Positions 23,587 to 31,527 of a DNA stretch of 31,527 nucleotides are shown here, piece after piece. The stretch lies in NCBI GenBank assembly GCA_934663595.1, contig CAKUKM010000030.1:1-31527 (forward strand), read 5' to 3'. Both the position numbers and the translations under genes were made by a program. Below the pieces are notes generated by a model. That model saw nothing but the letters and a program-made list of their open reading frames with translations. It was not told where the DNA came from and did not search any database. Numbering within the stretch: the stretch's first letter is position 1; every line of letters begins with the position of its first letter. Source of the stretch: an uncultured Clostridia bacterium (GTDB taxonomy: Bacteria; Bacillota; Clostridia; Christensenellales; Aristaeellaceae).

Positions 23587-24459
23587 ATGGATAAGATGCT
23601 GCGCGACAAGAAGGTCATAGCGCTGTTCGTGCTCCCGTGTCTGCTCGTATTTGCGCTGATTATTCCCATTCCGCTGTGCATGGCGCTGGGATTGAGCTTT
23701 ACCAAATGGGATCTGATCAAGCCCATGCAGTTTGTAGGGCTGAAGAATTTCACCCGCATGTTCACCTCCGACGCGGTTTTCCGCCAGTCCATCGGCAATA
23801 CCGCGGTGTATCTGCTGTATTCGATTCTGATGCAGCTGCCGCTGGCGTATTTCCTGGCGCTGATTCTTTCGGGGCCGCGGAAGCTGAACAAGTTCTTCCA
23901 GAACGCGTATTACGTACCGGTCGCGCTGTCGGCCTCGGCGGTTTCGATGATGTTCTATTTCGTGTATCATCCGGAAATCGGCGTGCTGAACGGCTTTATC
24001 CGGCTGTTTAACAGGGATTTTGAATGGGCGTGGCTGGCCAGCGAGAAGACGGCGATGCTGGCGGTCTGCTTCAAGGTCGCCTGGCAGTGGGTCGGCTATC
24101 ACATGATTCTGTTCGTCGCGGGCATTACGTCGATCTCCACGGATCTGCTGGAGGCGGCGAAGGTGGACGGCGCGAACTGGTGGCAGACGGTGCGGCACAT
24201 CATTACGCCGCTGATGAAGCCCATGTTCCGCGTGAGTCTGATTCTGATTACCACCTCGTCGCTGAAGAGCTTCGATTCGGTCTACGTCATGACCGGCGGC
24301 GGCCCGATGCACGCCACGGAGGTCATGGCCTCGTGGATGTATTCGCAGGCGTTCCACGGCATGCGCTATGGCTACGGCGCGGCGATCGGCGTGTTCCTGT
24401 TCGTGCTGTGCGTGGTGGTTTCGCTGATTGAAGGCCGCCTGCTGCGGTCGGACACGTAA
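23587..24459 (+). CDS. Sugar ABC transporter permease, MalF/UgpA type
   Basis: 290 aa with six hydrophobic segments, starting at VIALFVLPCLLVFALI. The EAA loop is LLEAAKVDGANWWQTVRHII (about residue 190). A stretch YVMTGGGPMHATEVMASWMY near the C-terminus is typical of MalF/UgpA-type sugar permeases. GAAAGGAAACG precedes the ATG. It pairs with the next-encoded permease, 12 bases downstream, to form the membrane channel. It belongs to a different subfamily from the LplB-type permease encoded at 8802. Confidence 0.9.
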   Translation: MDKMLRDKKVIALFVLPCLLVFALIIPIPLCMALGLSFTKWDLIKPMQFVGLKNFTRMFTSDAVFRQSIGNTAVYLLYSILMQLPLAYFLALILSGPRKLNKFFQNAYYVPVALSASAVSMMFYFVYHPEIGVLNGFIRLFNRDFEWAWLASEKTAMLAVCFKVAWQWVGYHMILFVAGITSISTDLLEAAKVDGANWWQTVRHIITPLMKPMFRVSLILITTSSLKSFDSVYVMTGGGPMHATEVMASWMYSQAFHGMRYGYGAAIGVFLFVLCVVVSLIEGRLLRSDT

Positions 24460-24471
24460 GGAGGAATCAAG

Positions 24472-25296
24472 ATGGCAAAGAAGAGAATTCTGAACGTCGC
24501 CCGATATGCGTTTCTGTTCCTGGGGCTGCTGCTGGTGGTCCTGCCGATGCTGTTTATATTCATTTCGTCGTTCAAGACGTCGACGGAGCTGTACGGCTCG
24601 CCCTGGGCGCTGCCGGAGAACTGGAACTTTTCGCCCTACAGGCGCCTGTTTACCGATTATGATTTCGGCCGCGCGTTCTTAAACAGCGGATACTATTCGA
24701 TTCTCGGCTGCGTGCTGACGGTGGCGCTGGTGACGCCGGCCTCCTACGCGATCACGCGCATGAAATGGAAGCTGAGCAAGCTGACGATGGGCTTTATCAT
24801 GCTGGGCATCATGATTCCGATTCACGCAATCGTGATTCCGCTGTACATTTCGGTATCGCGCATCAACATCACCAAGCCCACGATGCTGCTGCTGATTTAC
24901 ATCGCGACCTCGATTCCGACCTCGCTGTTCATCATGTCCGGCTTTATGGAATCGATTCCGAACGAGATGGAGGAAGCCGCGGTGCTGGACGGCTGCTCCA
25001 TTCCCGGCGCGTTTTTGCGGATCGTCTGCCCGCTGGTGACGCCCTCGCTGGCGACGATTACGATTCTGAACTTCAACGGCATCTGGAACGACTATATGCT
25101 GGCGCTGATCTTCCTCTCCGGCGGCAAGTACCAGACGGTGCAGCTGGCGGTAACGAACTTTGACAGCCAGCGCGCGACGAACTATCCGATGCTGCTGTCG
25201 GCCATCATCGTCGTGCTGATTCCGTCGATCGTCGTCTGCTGCATCATGACCGACAAGCTCACCGCGGGCATTACCGCCGGCGCGGTGAAGGGATAA
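24472..25296 (+). CDS. Sugar ABC transporter permease, MalG/UgpE type
   Basis: 274 aa with six hydrophobic segments. The N-terminal loop has SSFKTSTELYGSPWALPENW, characteristic of MalG/UgpE-type permeases. The EAA loop is MEEAAVLDGCSIPGAFLRIV, and the C-terminus ends in TAGITAGAVKG. The start follows AAGGAGG by 6 bases. It is the partner of the preceding permease. The ATPase subunit is not in this window and would be supplied in trans. Confidence 0.9.
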   Translation: MAKKRILNVARYAFLFLGLLLVVLPMLFIFISSFKTSTELYGSPWALPENWNFSPYRRLFTDYDFGRAFLNSGYYSILGCVLTVALVTPASYAITRMKWKLSKLTMGFIMLGIMIPIHAIVIPLYISVSRINITKPTMLLLIYIATSIPTSLFIMSGFMESIPNEMEEAAVLDGCSIPGAFLRIVCPLVTPSLATITILNFNGIWNDYMLALIFLSGGKYQTVQLAVTNFDSQRATNYPMLLSAIIVVLIPSIVVCCIMTDKLTAGITAGAVKG

Positions 25297-25308
25297 AGGA
25301 GAAGCGAA

Positions 25309-27606
25309 ATGAGTTTACTGAACAGACTGGATTTGAGCGAGGGCTGGCAGCTTTCGGTGATTGAGGATTCCGAGCTTACCAGCGAGATCTGCACGGCCGC
25401 GCAGCTGCCCGCGGATCGCGTTCCCGCGCAGGTGCCGGGCGACTGGCCGCTGGATTACGTGCGCGCGGGCCGCCTCGAGGAGCCGTACTATCGCGACAAT
25501 TATCTGAAGCTCCGGGATTATGAAACCAGCCATGTGTTCTACACCGTCCGCTTTGATTGGGCAGGCGGGCTGGAGCGTGCGTATTTGCGCTTTGAGGGCA
25601 TCGATACGGTGGCGGACGTTTATTTAAACGGCCGCCTGATCGGCCATGCGGAGAATATGTATATCCCGCATGAATTCGAGGCGATCGGCCTGAAAAAGGG
25701 CGAAAACGAGCTGCTGGTGCACATTAAGCCCGTGGCGCTGGAGGCGCGGAAGTATCCGATCGCGGCGTTTGAATCGGCGGCGAAATACAATTACGAGGCG
25801 CTGGTGATTCGCAAGGCCACGCACATGTTCGGCTGGGACATCTGTCCGCGCATCGTGTCCGCCGGCCTGTGGCGCGCGGTTTCGGTGATCGAGAAAAAGG
25901 AAGCGCGCGTGGACGACCTGTTTATCTGGGTGGACGCGCTGGAAAACGGCGCGGCGAAGTGCGTCGCCTCGTTTGACGTCTGCGTCGGAAGAAATCCGAT
26001 TCAGGATTACGAGCTGCGCGTCGAGGGCGTTTGCGGCGAGAGCCGGTTCGCCGCGGCGCAGAAGCTGTGGTACGTGCACGGGCGGCTTGAATTTAGAATT
26101 GAAAACCCGGCGCTCTGGTGGCCGCGCGGCTATGGCGAGGCCAATCAATACGAAATCACCGCGACGCTTCTGCGAAACGGCGAGGCGGTGGACGCGATTT
26201 CGTTCCGCCAGGGCCTGCGCACGACCGAGCTGGTGCGCGACGATCTGCTGGATGAAAACGGAAACGGCGATTTCTGCTTCGTGATCAACGGGCGGCGGAT
26301 CTATATAAAGGGCACGAACTGGGTGCCGGCCGACGCGTTCCATTCCAACGACGACAACCGCATTCCGCAGATCATCGATCTGGTGAAGGATATCGGCTGC
26401 AACGCCATGCGCGTATGGGGCGGCGGCGTTTACGAGAGCGACTGCTTCTATGAGCTGTGCGATCAGGCGGGCATACTGATCTGGCACGATTTCATGATGG
26501 CCTGCGGCGTGTATCCGCATACGGAGCGCATGCAGCGGCAATTGACCGGGGAAGCGACCGCGATTGTGCGCCGCCTGCGCCGGCACGCCTGCATCTGCCT
26601 GTGGGCGGGCGACAACGAGTGCGACCAGAACTACTGCTGGTTTGAATCGCCCCACGATCCGGCGGAAAATGTGCTGACGCGCAAGATTCTGCCCGCCGTG
26701 CTGCGCGCGGAGGATCTGTCGCGGCCGTATCTGCCGAGCTCGCCGTATGTGTCCACGCGCGCGTATCGCGAGGGACTGGCCGAGCACACGCCGGAGCAGC
26801 ATCTCTGGGGCCCGCGCGACTATTTCAAGGGCCATTTCTATCACGATGCGGACGCGGTGTTTGCCAGCGAAATGGGCTATCACGGCTGCAATTCGCCCGA
26901 GAGCATTTACCGCTTCGTCGGCCGGAACGAGGCATGGCCGGTGGACGGCAACAAATGGTATCTCTATCACGCCGCTTCGCCGGAAACGGCCGCGGACGCG
27001 CCGTATGTGTATCGCATTCCGCTGATGTCGAGCCAGCTGCGATTCCTGTTTGCACAGGAGCCGCAGAATCTGGACGAATACGCCCGCATGAGCCAGATTT
27101 CGCAGGCGGAGGCGAAGAAGTTCTTCGTCGAGTCGTTCCGCAGCCGCAAGGGCAGGCGCACGGGACTGATCTGGTGGAACATCATGGATTGCTGGCCGCA
27201 GATTTCCGATGCGGTGGTGGATTATTACTTCATCAAGAAGCTCGCGTATTTCTTCATTCGCCGCAGCCAGCAGCCGGTCTGCCTGATGATGGACGATCAT
27301 TCGGGCGAGCTCGCGCTGTACGGCGTGAGTGATTTGGATGAGGAGCTGCGCGTTCGCTATCGCGTGCGCGACCTGGATTCGGGCGAGACGATCGCCGAGG
27401 GAACGAGCACGCTCGCGGCCGACGCGTCCACGCCGCTCTGTCCGATTCGCGCGGAGGGCGGCAACCACTTCTATGCGATCGAATGGGAAACCGGGGACGG
27501 CGAAAAGGGCGCGAATCACTATCTGGACGGAACGCCGAAATACGATTATTATTGGTATATGCGGTGCCTGAAGAGCATGGGCTACGACGAATTCGAAGGA
27601 TTTTGA
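25309..27606 (+). CDS. GH2 beta-mannosidase, first copy
   Basis: 765 aa, without a signal peptide, so cytoplasmic. Residues about 1-180 form the GH2 sugar-binding jelly roll (VPGDWPLDYVRAG, RFEGIDTVADVYLNG). An immunoglobulin-like domain (about 190-300) and the TIM barrel (about 310-600; INGRRIYIKGTNWVPAD, MRVWGGGVYE) follow. LWAGDNECD contains the probable acid/base Glu437 and FASEMGYHG the probable nucleophile Glu521, matching the NE and SE patterns of GH2 beta-mannosidases. The reaction is retaining hydrolysis of terminal beta-linked mannose. It is shorter than many family members (over 800 aa), so C-terminal domains are reduced. Start 12 bases after the permease stop with AAAGGAGA. Confidence 0.9.
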   Translation: MSLLNRLDLSEGWQLSVIEDSELTSEICTAAQLPADRVPAQVPGDWPLDYVRAGRLEEPYYRDNYLKLRDYETSHVFYTVRFDWAGGLERAYLRFEGIDTVADVYLNGRLIGHAENMYIPHEFEAIGLKKGENELLVHIKPVALEARKYPIAAFESAAKYNYEALVIRKATHMFGWDICPRIVSAGLWRAVSVIEKKEARVDDLFIWVDALENGAAKCVASFDVCVGRNPIQDYELRVEGVCGESRFAAAQKLWYVHGRLEFRIENPALWWPRGYGEANQYEITATLLRNGEAVDAISFRQGLRTTELVRDDLLDENGNGDFCFVINGRRIYIKGTNWVPADAFHSNDDNRIPQIIDLVKDIGCNAMRVWGGGVYESDCFYELCDQAGILIWHDFMMACGVYPHTERMQRQLTGEATAIVRRLRRHACICLWAGDNECDQNYCWFESPHDPAENVLTRKILPAVLRAEDLSRPYLPSSPYVSTRAYREGLAEHTPEQHLWGPRDYFKGHFYHDADAVFASEMGYHGCNSPESIYRFVGRNEAWPVDGNKWYLYHAASPETAADAPYVYRIPLMSSQLRFLFAQEPQNLDEYARMSQISQAEAKKFFVESFRSRKGRRTGLIWWNIMDCWPQISDAVVDYYFIKKLAYFFIRRSQQPVCLMMDDHSGELALYGVSDLDEELRVRYRVRDLDSGETIAEGTSTLAADASTPLCPIRAEGGNHFYAIEWETGDGEKGANHYLDGTPKYDYYWYMRCLKSMGYDEFEGF

Positions 27607-27615
27607 GGTGAAAGC

Positions 27616-29925
27616 ATGAATTACGCATACGAAAAGGCGCTTTTGGACGGCTGGAAGCTGATGCTGGTGGACGATGCGGCGCTGAAGGACGAAATCCGCA
27701 CGTCGGCGGACTTTGCGCGCTATGATTCCCCGGTGCTGGACGCGCAGGTGCCGGGCGACTGGCCGCTGGACTATGTGCGCGCGGGCCTGATGGACGATCC
27801 GTTCTTCGGGGACAATTACTTAAAGCTCCGCGATTATGAAAACAGCCATGTGTTTTACGCGGTGCGGTTCGATTATGATCAGCAGTCGGACGAGCGGACG
27901 TATCTCAGGTTCGAGGGCGTCGATACCGTCGCGGACGTATATCTGAACGGCGAAAAGCTCGGCCACGCCGAAAACATGTACATTCCGCATGAATTTGAAG
28001 CAGCCGGCCTGAAAAAGGGCGAAAACGAGCTGCTGGTGCACATTCTGCCCGTCGTGCTGGAGGCGCGGAAGTACCCGATCGCCTCGCAGAACTCGATGCT
28101 GAAATACAATTATGAATCGCTGGTGATTCGCAAGGCCACGCATATGTTCGGCTGGGACATCTGCCCGCGCATCGTGACGTCCGGATTGTGGCGGCCGGTT
28201 TCGGTGGTGCGCAAAAAGGCCGAACGGATCGACGACGTGTTTATCTGGGTGGACAAGCTGGAAAACGGCGCGGCGAAGTGCATGGCCTCGTTCGATGTGG
28301 AAATCGGCCGCCGCCCGGTAAAGCCGTATGAAATTCGCCTGGAGGGCGTTTGCGGCGAGAGCCGGTTCAGCGTTTCGCAGAAGCTGTGGTACATTCACGG
28401 CCGGCTCAAATTCGATATCGAGAATCCGATGCTCTGGTGGCCGCGCGGCTATGGCGAGCCGAATCAGTATGAAATCACCGCGACGCTTTTGCGCGACGGC
28501 GAGGCTGTGGACGTGCTGTCGTTCCGCCAGGGCCTGCGCACGACCGAGCTGAAATACGACCAGTACATCTCCGGCGACGCCGAGGCGGAGTTCTGCTTCA
28601 TCATCAACGGAAAGCGCGTATACGTCAAGGGCACGAACTGGGTGCCGGCCGACTCGTTCCATTCCAACGATGAAAAGCGCATTCCGCAGATTCTGGAGCT
28701 GGTGAAGGACATCGGCTGCAACGCCATGCGCATCTGGGGCGGCGGCGTGTATGAAAACGACTATTTCTACAACTGGTGCGACGAAAACGGCGTCATGCTC
28801 TGGCACGATTTCATGATGGCGTGCGGCATTTACCCGCATACCGAGCGCATGAAGGAGCAGCTCCGCGAGGAAGCGACCGTTCAGGTGCGCCGCCTGCGCA
28901 GCCATGCCAGCATCTGCCTGTGGGCGGGCGACAATGAATGCGACTGCTTCTATTATTACCACACCGGCGGCCGGCTCGACCCGTCGCTGAACGTGCTGAC
29001 CCGCGAGGTGATCGCCGGCGTGCTGCGCGCGGAGGATCTTTCGCGGCCGTATCTGCCGAGCTCGCCGTATATTTCCGCGGAATCGTTTGCGGCCGGCCAC
29101 GCGATGGAAACGCCGGAGCAGCATCTCTGGGGCCCGCGCGATTATTTCAAGGGCCATTTCTATCACGACCACATCGCCACCTTCGCCAGCGAAATGGGCT
29201 ATCACGGCTGCAATTCGCCTGAGAGCATTCGCCGGTTCATTCCGGAAAACGCGCTCTGGCCGGAGACGGACAACGACATGTGGAAATACCATTCCGCCTC
29301 GCCGGAAACCGAGGATTCGCCGTATATCTATCGCATTCCGCTGATGTCCGGCCAGATTCGATATGTGTTTGACAAGGCGCCGGAAAGCCTGGAGGAATAT
29401 GCCTACATGAGCCAGATCTGCCAGGCGGAGGCGAAGAAGTATTTCGTGGAATCCTTCCGCAGCCACAAGGGCGTGCGCACGGGACTGATCTGGTGGAACA
29501 TCATGGATTGCTGGCCGCAGTTCTCCGACGCGGTGGTGGATTATTACTTCATCAGGAAGCTCGCGTATTATTTCATTCGCCGCAGCCAGCAGCCTCTGTG
29601 CCTGATGATGGACGACAAATCCGGCGAGCTTACGCTGTATGCCGTGAACGATTACCAGACCGGCAGGAAGCTGTCCTTCCGCGTGACCGACGTGGACACC
29701 GGGCGGATGATCGCCGGCGGCGAGGCGAACGTGGGCGCGGATATCGCGGTTCCGCTCGAGATCATTCGCGACGACGGGCAGATTCACTTCTACGCCATCG
29801 AATGGGAGACCGAGGACGGCGAAAAGGGAATCAATCACTATCTGCAGGGCAAGCCGCTGTATGATTTTGAATGGTACATGAAGTGTCTGAAGAAGCTGGG
29901 GCTGGATGAATTCGAAGGCTTCTGA
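27616..29925 (+). CDS. GH2 beta-mannosidase, second (paralogous) copy
   Basis: 769 aa, tandem paralogue of the preceding gene; most of the length aligns without gaps and identity by eye is around two thirds or more. Domain order is the same. The probable acid/base is Glu441 (WAGDNECD) and the nucleophile Glu526 (ASEMGYHG). The segments that differ most are the N-terminal 35 residues, the stretch just after the acid/base (YYYHTGGRLDPSLN against NYCWFESPHDPAEN) and the last 120 residues, so the copies may differ in the leaving group or chain length accepted. No signal peptide. GAGGTG precedes the ATG, 9 bases after the previous stop. Confidence 0.9.
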   Translation: MNYAYEKALLDGWKLMLVDDAALKDEIRTSADFARYDSPVLDAQVPGDWPLDYVRAGLMDDPFFGDNYLKLRDYENSHVFYAVRFDYDQQSDERTYLRFEGVDTVADVYLNGEKLGHAENMYIPHEFEAAGLKKGENELLVHILPVVLEARKYPIASQNSMLKYNYESLVIRKATHMFGWDICPRIVTSGLWRPVSVVRKKAERIDDVFIWVDKLENGAAKCMASFDVEIGRRPVKPYEIRLEGVCGESRFSVSQKLWYIHGRLKFDIENPMLWWPRGYGEPNQYEITATLLRDGEAVDVLSFRQGLRTTELKYDQYISGDAEAEFCFIINGKRVYVKGTNWVPADSFHSNDEKRIPQILELVKDIGCNAMRIWGGGVYENDYFYNWCDENGVMLWHDFMMACGIYPHTERMKEQLREEATVQVRRLRSHASICLWAGDNECDCFYYYHTGGRLDPSLNVLTREVIAGVLRAEDLSRPYLPSSPYISAESFAAGHAMETPEQHLWGPRDYFKGHFYHDHIATFASEMGYHGCNSPESIRRFIPENALWPETDNDMWKYHSASPETEDSPYIYRIPLMSGQIRYVFDKAPESLEEYAYMSQICQAEAKKYFVESFRSHKGVRTGLIWWNIMDCWPQFSDAVVDYYFIRKLAYYFIRRSQQPLCLMMDDKSGELTLYAVNDYQTGRKLSFRVTDVDTGRMIAGGEANVGADIAVPLEIIRDDGQIHFYAIEWETEDGEKGINHYLQGKPLYDFEWYMKCLKKLGLDEFEGF

Positions 29926-29941
29926 TCCCGGCAGGGGCTGA

Positions 29942-31527
29942 ATGGGGGAAATTGCGGTGAAAGATCGGTGGATTGGCCTTGATATCGGCGGCACCAAATG
30001 CGCCGTGCTGCTGGCGAAGCTGAATCAGGGCATTGAAATACTGGACAAAATTCGATTCGATACGCATGCGGAGCGCGGCTTTCAGCAGGCTTACGATCGG
30101 CTTTGCGCGGAAATGGAGAACATTCTTGCGCGCAACGGGCTGGATTTTTCCCGCGTGCGCGCGATTGGAATCAGCTGCGGCGGGCCGCTGGATTCCCGGA
30201 AAGGCGTAATCATCTGCCCGCCGAACCTGCCGGGGTGGGAGAATATTCCGCTGCCGGAAATGCTGAAGCGGAAATACGGCGTGGACGCGTTTATTCAGAA
30301 CGACGCGAACGCCTGCGCGCTGGTGGAATGGAAGATGGGCGCGGGCCGCGGCACGCGGGACATGATTTTCCTGACGATGGGCACCGGCATGGGCGCGGGC
30401 GTGATCGCCGAGGGCCAGCTGCTGCGCGGCCACAACGATATGGGCGGCGAAATCGGCCATTTGCGCTTGACCGAGGACGGCCCGGTCGGCTTTTACAAGG
30501 CCGGCTCGTTTGAGGGCTATACCAGCGGCGGCGGCATCGGCCGGCAAGCCGTGGAGCTTACGGAAAAGCTCGTGGCCGAGGGCAATCCTCCCGCGTGGAT
30601 TCGCGATGGCCATTCCATAAATGAGGTGACCGCCAAGCTGATGGCCGATTACGCGCACGCGGGCGACGCGCAGGCGCAGGCGTTTTATGCGGAGATCGGG
30701 CGCATGCTCGGCCGCGGAATCGCGCTGCTGGTGGACGCGTTCAATCCCGAATGCATTGTGATCGGCAGCGTGTTCGTGCGCTGCGAGGATCTGCTCAGAA
30801 AGAGCATGGAGACGGAGCTGAAGAAGGAAGCCATTCCGTATTCGATGCAGGATCTGCGCGTCGTTCCCGCGAGTACGGGCGAATCGCTGGGCGATTTTGC
30901 GGGCATTATGGTGGCGCTGCACGCGCTGGATATCGATCCCATGAAGGACGAGGCGGAGAAGGACCCGCGGGTGCTGAAATGGTTCGAGGAGCTGTTTGAG
31001 CGCTATCCGAAGCTGGAGGTCTGCCGAGAGCAGGTGATGACGGCCTATCGGATGCTGGAGGAATGCTATGCGTCGGGCGGCAAGGTGATGGCGGTCGGCA
31101 ACGGCGGCAGCTGCGCGGACTGCGCGCACATCGTGGGCGAACTGATGAAGGGCTTCTGGCTGAAGCGGCCGCTGGACGAGGAAAAGCGCAATGCGATTCG
31201 CTCGGCCACGGAAAAGCTGCTGCCGGGCGCGGCAGAGCTGTTCCAGCAGGGGCTTCCGGCGATTGATTTAACCAGCCATGCGGCGCTTTCCACGGCGGTG
31301 CAGAACGATCTCGATCCCTGCATGGCGCCGGCGCAGCAGGTCGTGGGCTACGGCCGGCCGGGCGACGTGGTGATCGGCATCAGCACCAGCGGAAACGCGA
31401 AGAACGTGGCGCTGGCGGTGGCGACGGCGAACGCGCTGGGAATCCGCACGATCGGCCTGACCGGCGGCAGCGGCGGGCGGCTTGCCGAGCTGTGCGATTG
31501 CGCGATCTGCGTGCCCGCGCACACGCC
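29942..31527 (+). CDS. ROK-family sugar kinase fused to a GmhA-like SIS isomerase domain (runs off the window)
   Basis: At least 528 aa, open at the right edge. ATG 29942 is used; a GTG at 29957, preceded by GGGGGAA, is a serious alternative. The N-terminal part (about 10-315) is a ROK kinase: phosphate-loop DIGGTK (14-19), NDANACALVEW with the probable catalytic base Asp121, and GTGMGAGVIAEGQLLRG. After GGEIGHL (His173) the usual ROK zinc cluster (CxCGxxGC) is missing and replaced by a Cys-free stretch (GPVGFYKAGSFEGYTSG). The C-terminal part (about 350 onward) is a SIS domain: MAVGNGGSCADCAHIVGEL, like GmhA sedoheptulose-7-phosphate isomerases, and GISTSGNAKNVALAVA for phosphosugar binding. 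In this operon it may phosphorylate mannose and isomerise the product, but this is inference. Confidence 0.88.
   Translation, partial: MGEIAVKDRWIGLDIGGTKCAVLLAKLNQGIEILDKIRFDTHAERGFQQAYDRLCAEMENILARNGLDFSRVRAIGISCGGPLDSRKGVIICPPNLPGWENIPLPEMLKRKYGVDAFIQNDANACALVEWKMGAGRGTRDMIFLTMGTGMGAGVIAEGQLLRGHNDMGGEIGHLRLTEDGPVGFYKAGSFEGYTSGGGIGRQAVELTEKLVAEGNPPAWIRDGHSINEVTAKLMADYAHAGDAQAQAFYAEIGRMLGRGIALLVDAFNPECIVIGSVFVRCEDLLRKSMETELKKEAIPYSMQDLRVVPASTGESLGDFAGIMVALHALDIDPMKDEAEKDPRVLKWFEELFERYPKLEVCREQVMTAYRMLEECYASGGKVMAVGNGGSCADCAHIVGELMKGFWLKRPLDEEKRNAIRSATEKLLPGAAELFQQGLPAIDLTSHAALSTAVQNDLDPCMAPAQQVVGYGRPGDVVIGISTSGNAKNVALAVATANALGIRTIGLTGGSGGRLAELCDCAICVPAHT

Overview
The window looks like the chromosome of a GC-rich Firmicute of the class Clostridia, probably a gut anaerobe. 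Evidence: strong AGGAGG-type ribosome binding sites, TTGACA/TATAAT-like promoters, a floA/NfeD pair, an LplB/YtcP-type sugar ABC transporter with a DUF3502-type binding protein, HelD, and plant- or host-glycan catabolism genes. This is inference from gene content and base composition, not a database match. No rRNA, tRNA, IS element, phage or CRISPR array is visible.

Layout. (1) 1-2792, minus strand: NfeD-like protein, FloA flotillin and a 208-aa membrane-anchored unknown, then a MutT/Nudix hydrolase. (2) 2953-4806, plus: psuK-psuG pseudouridine salvage. (3) 4813-5202: a gene-free stretch of back-to-back hairpins bounded by an identical 29-bp repeat; part of it recurs at the left edge of the window. 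(4) 5300-7996: VanZ-like protein, a COG0523/CobW metallochaperone GTPase with a very long His/Asp/Cys insert, and a second CobW-type GTPase fused to a TIGR03943/DUF1980-like C-terminal domain. Together they look like a metal (probably zinc) allocation module. (5) 8080-8580: secreted SH3-like protein. (6) 8802-12137: complete LplB/YtcP/LplA-type ABC importer without an ATPase gene. (7) 12267-13023: a small, more AT-rich two-gene unit, a JAB/JAMM-like protein and a 99-aa unknown, resembling an orphan effector/immunity pair. (8) 13228-19747: HelD, two flavoproteins, and a HAD phosphatase-thiamine pyrophosphokinase fusion. (9) 19866-20765: secreted unknown. (10) 20834-31527 (edge): divergent AraC regulator, then a beta-mannoside utilisation operon: binding protein, two permeases, two tandem GH2 beta-mannosidases, and a ROK sugar kinase fused to a GmhA-like SIS isomerase domain that runs off the window.

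How the parts work together. In region 10 the AraC protein probably senses an imported manno-oligosaccharide and activates the operon. The importer lacks its own ATPase and presumably borrows a shared MsmK/MsmX-type subunit. The two cytoplasmic GH2 enzymes release mannose. The kinase-isomerase fusion could phosphorylate it and convert it to fructose-6-phosphate in one polypeptide. In region 4 the first GTPase would bind and deliver metal, and the fusion protein would link a GTPase to a Cys-containing domain otherwise found next to DUF318 permeases.

The most interesting observations are the ROK-SIS fusion lacking the ROK zinc cysteines, the CobW-DUF1980 fusion beside the His/Asp-rich CobW, the hairpin mosaic with changed but still complementary arms, the possible JAB effector/immunity pair, and the double hairpin between the binding-protein and permease genes. 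All functions are assigned by motif recognition alone.
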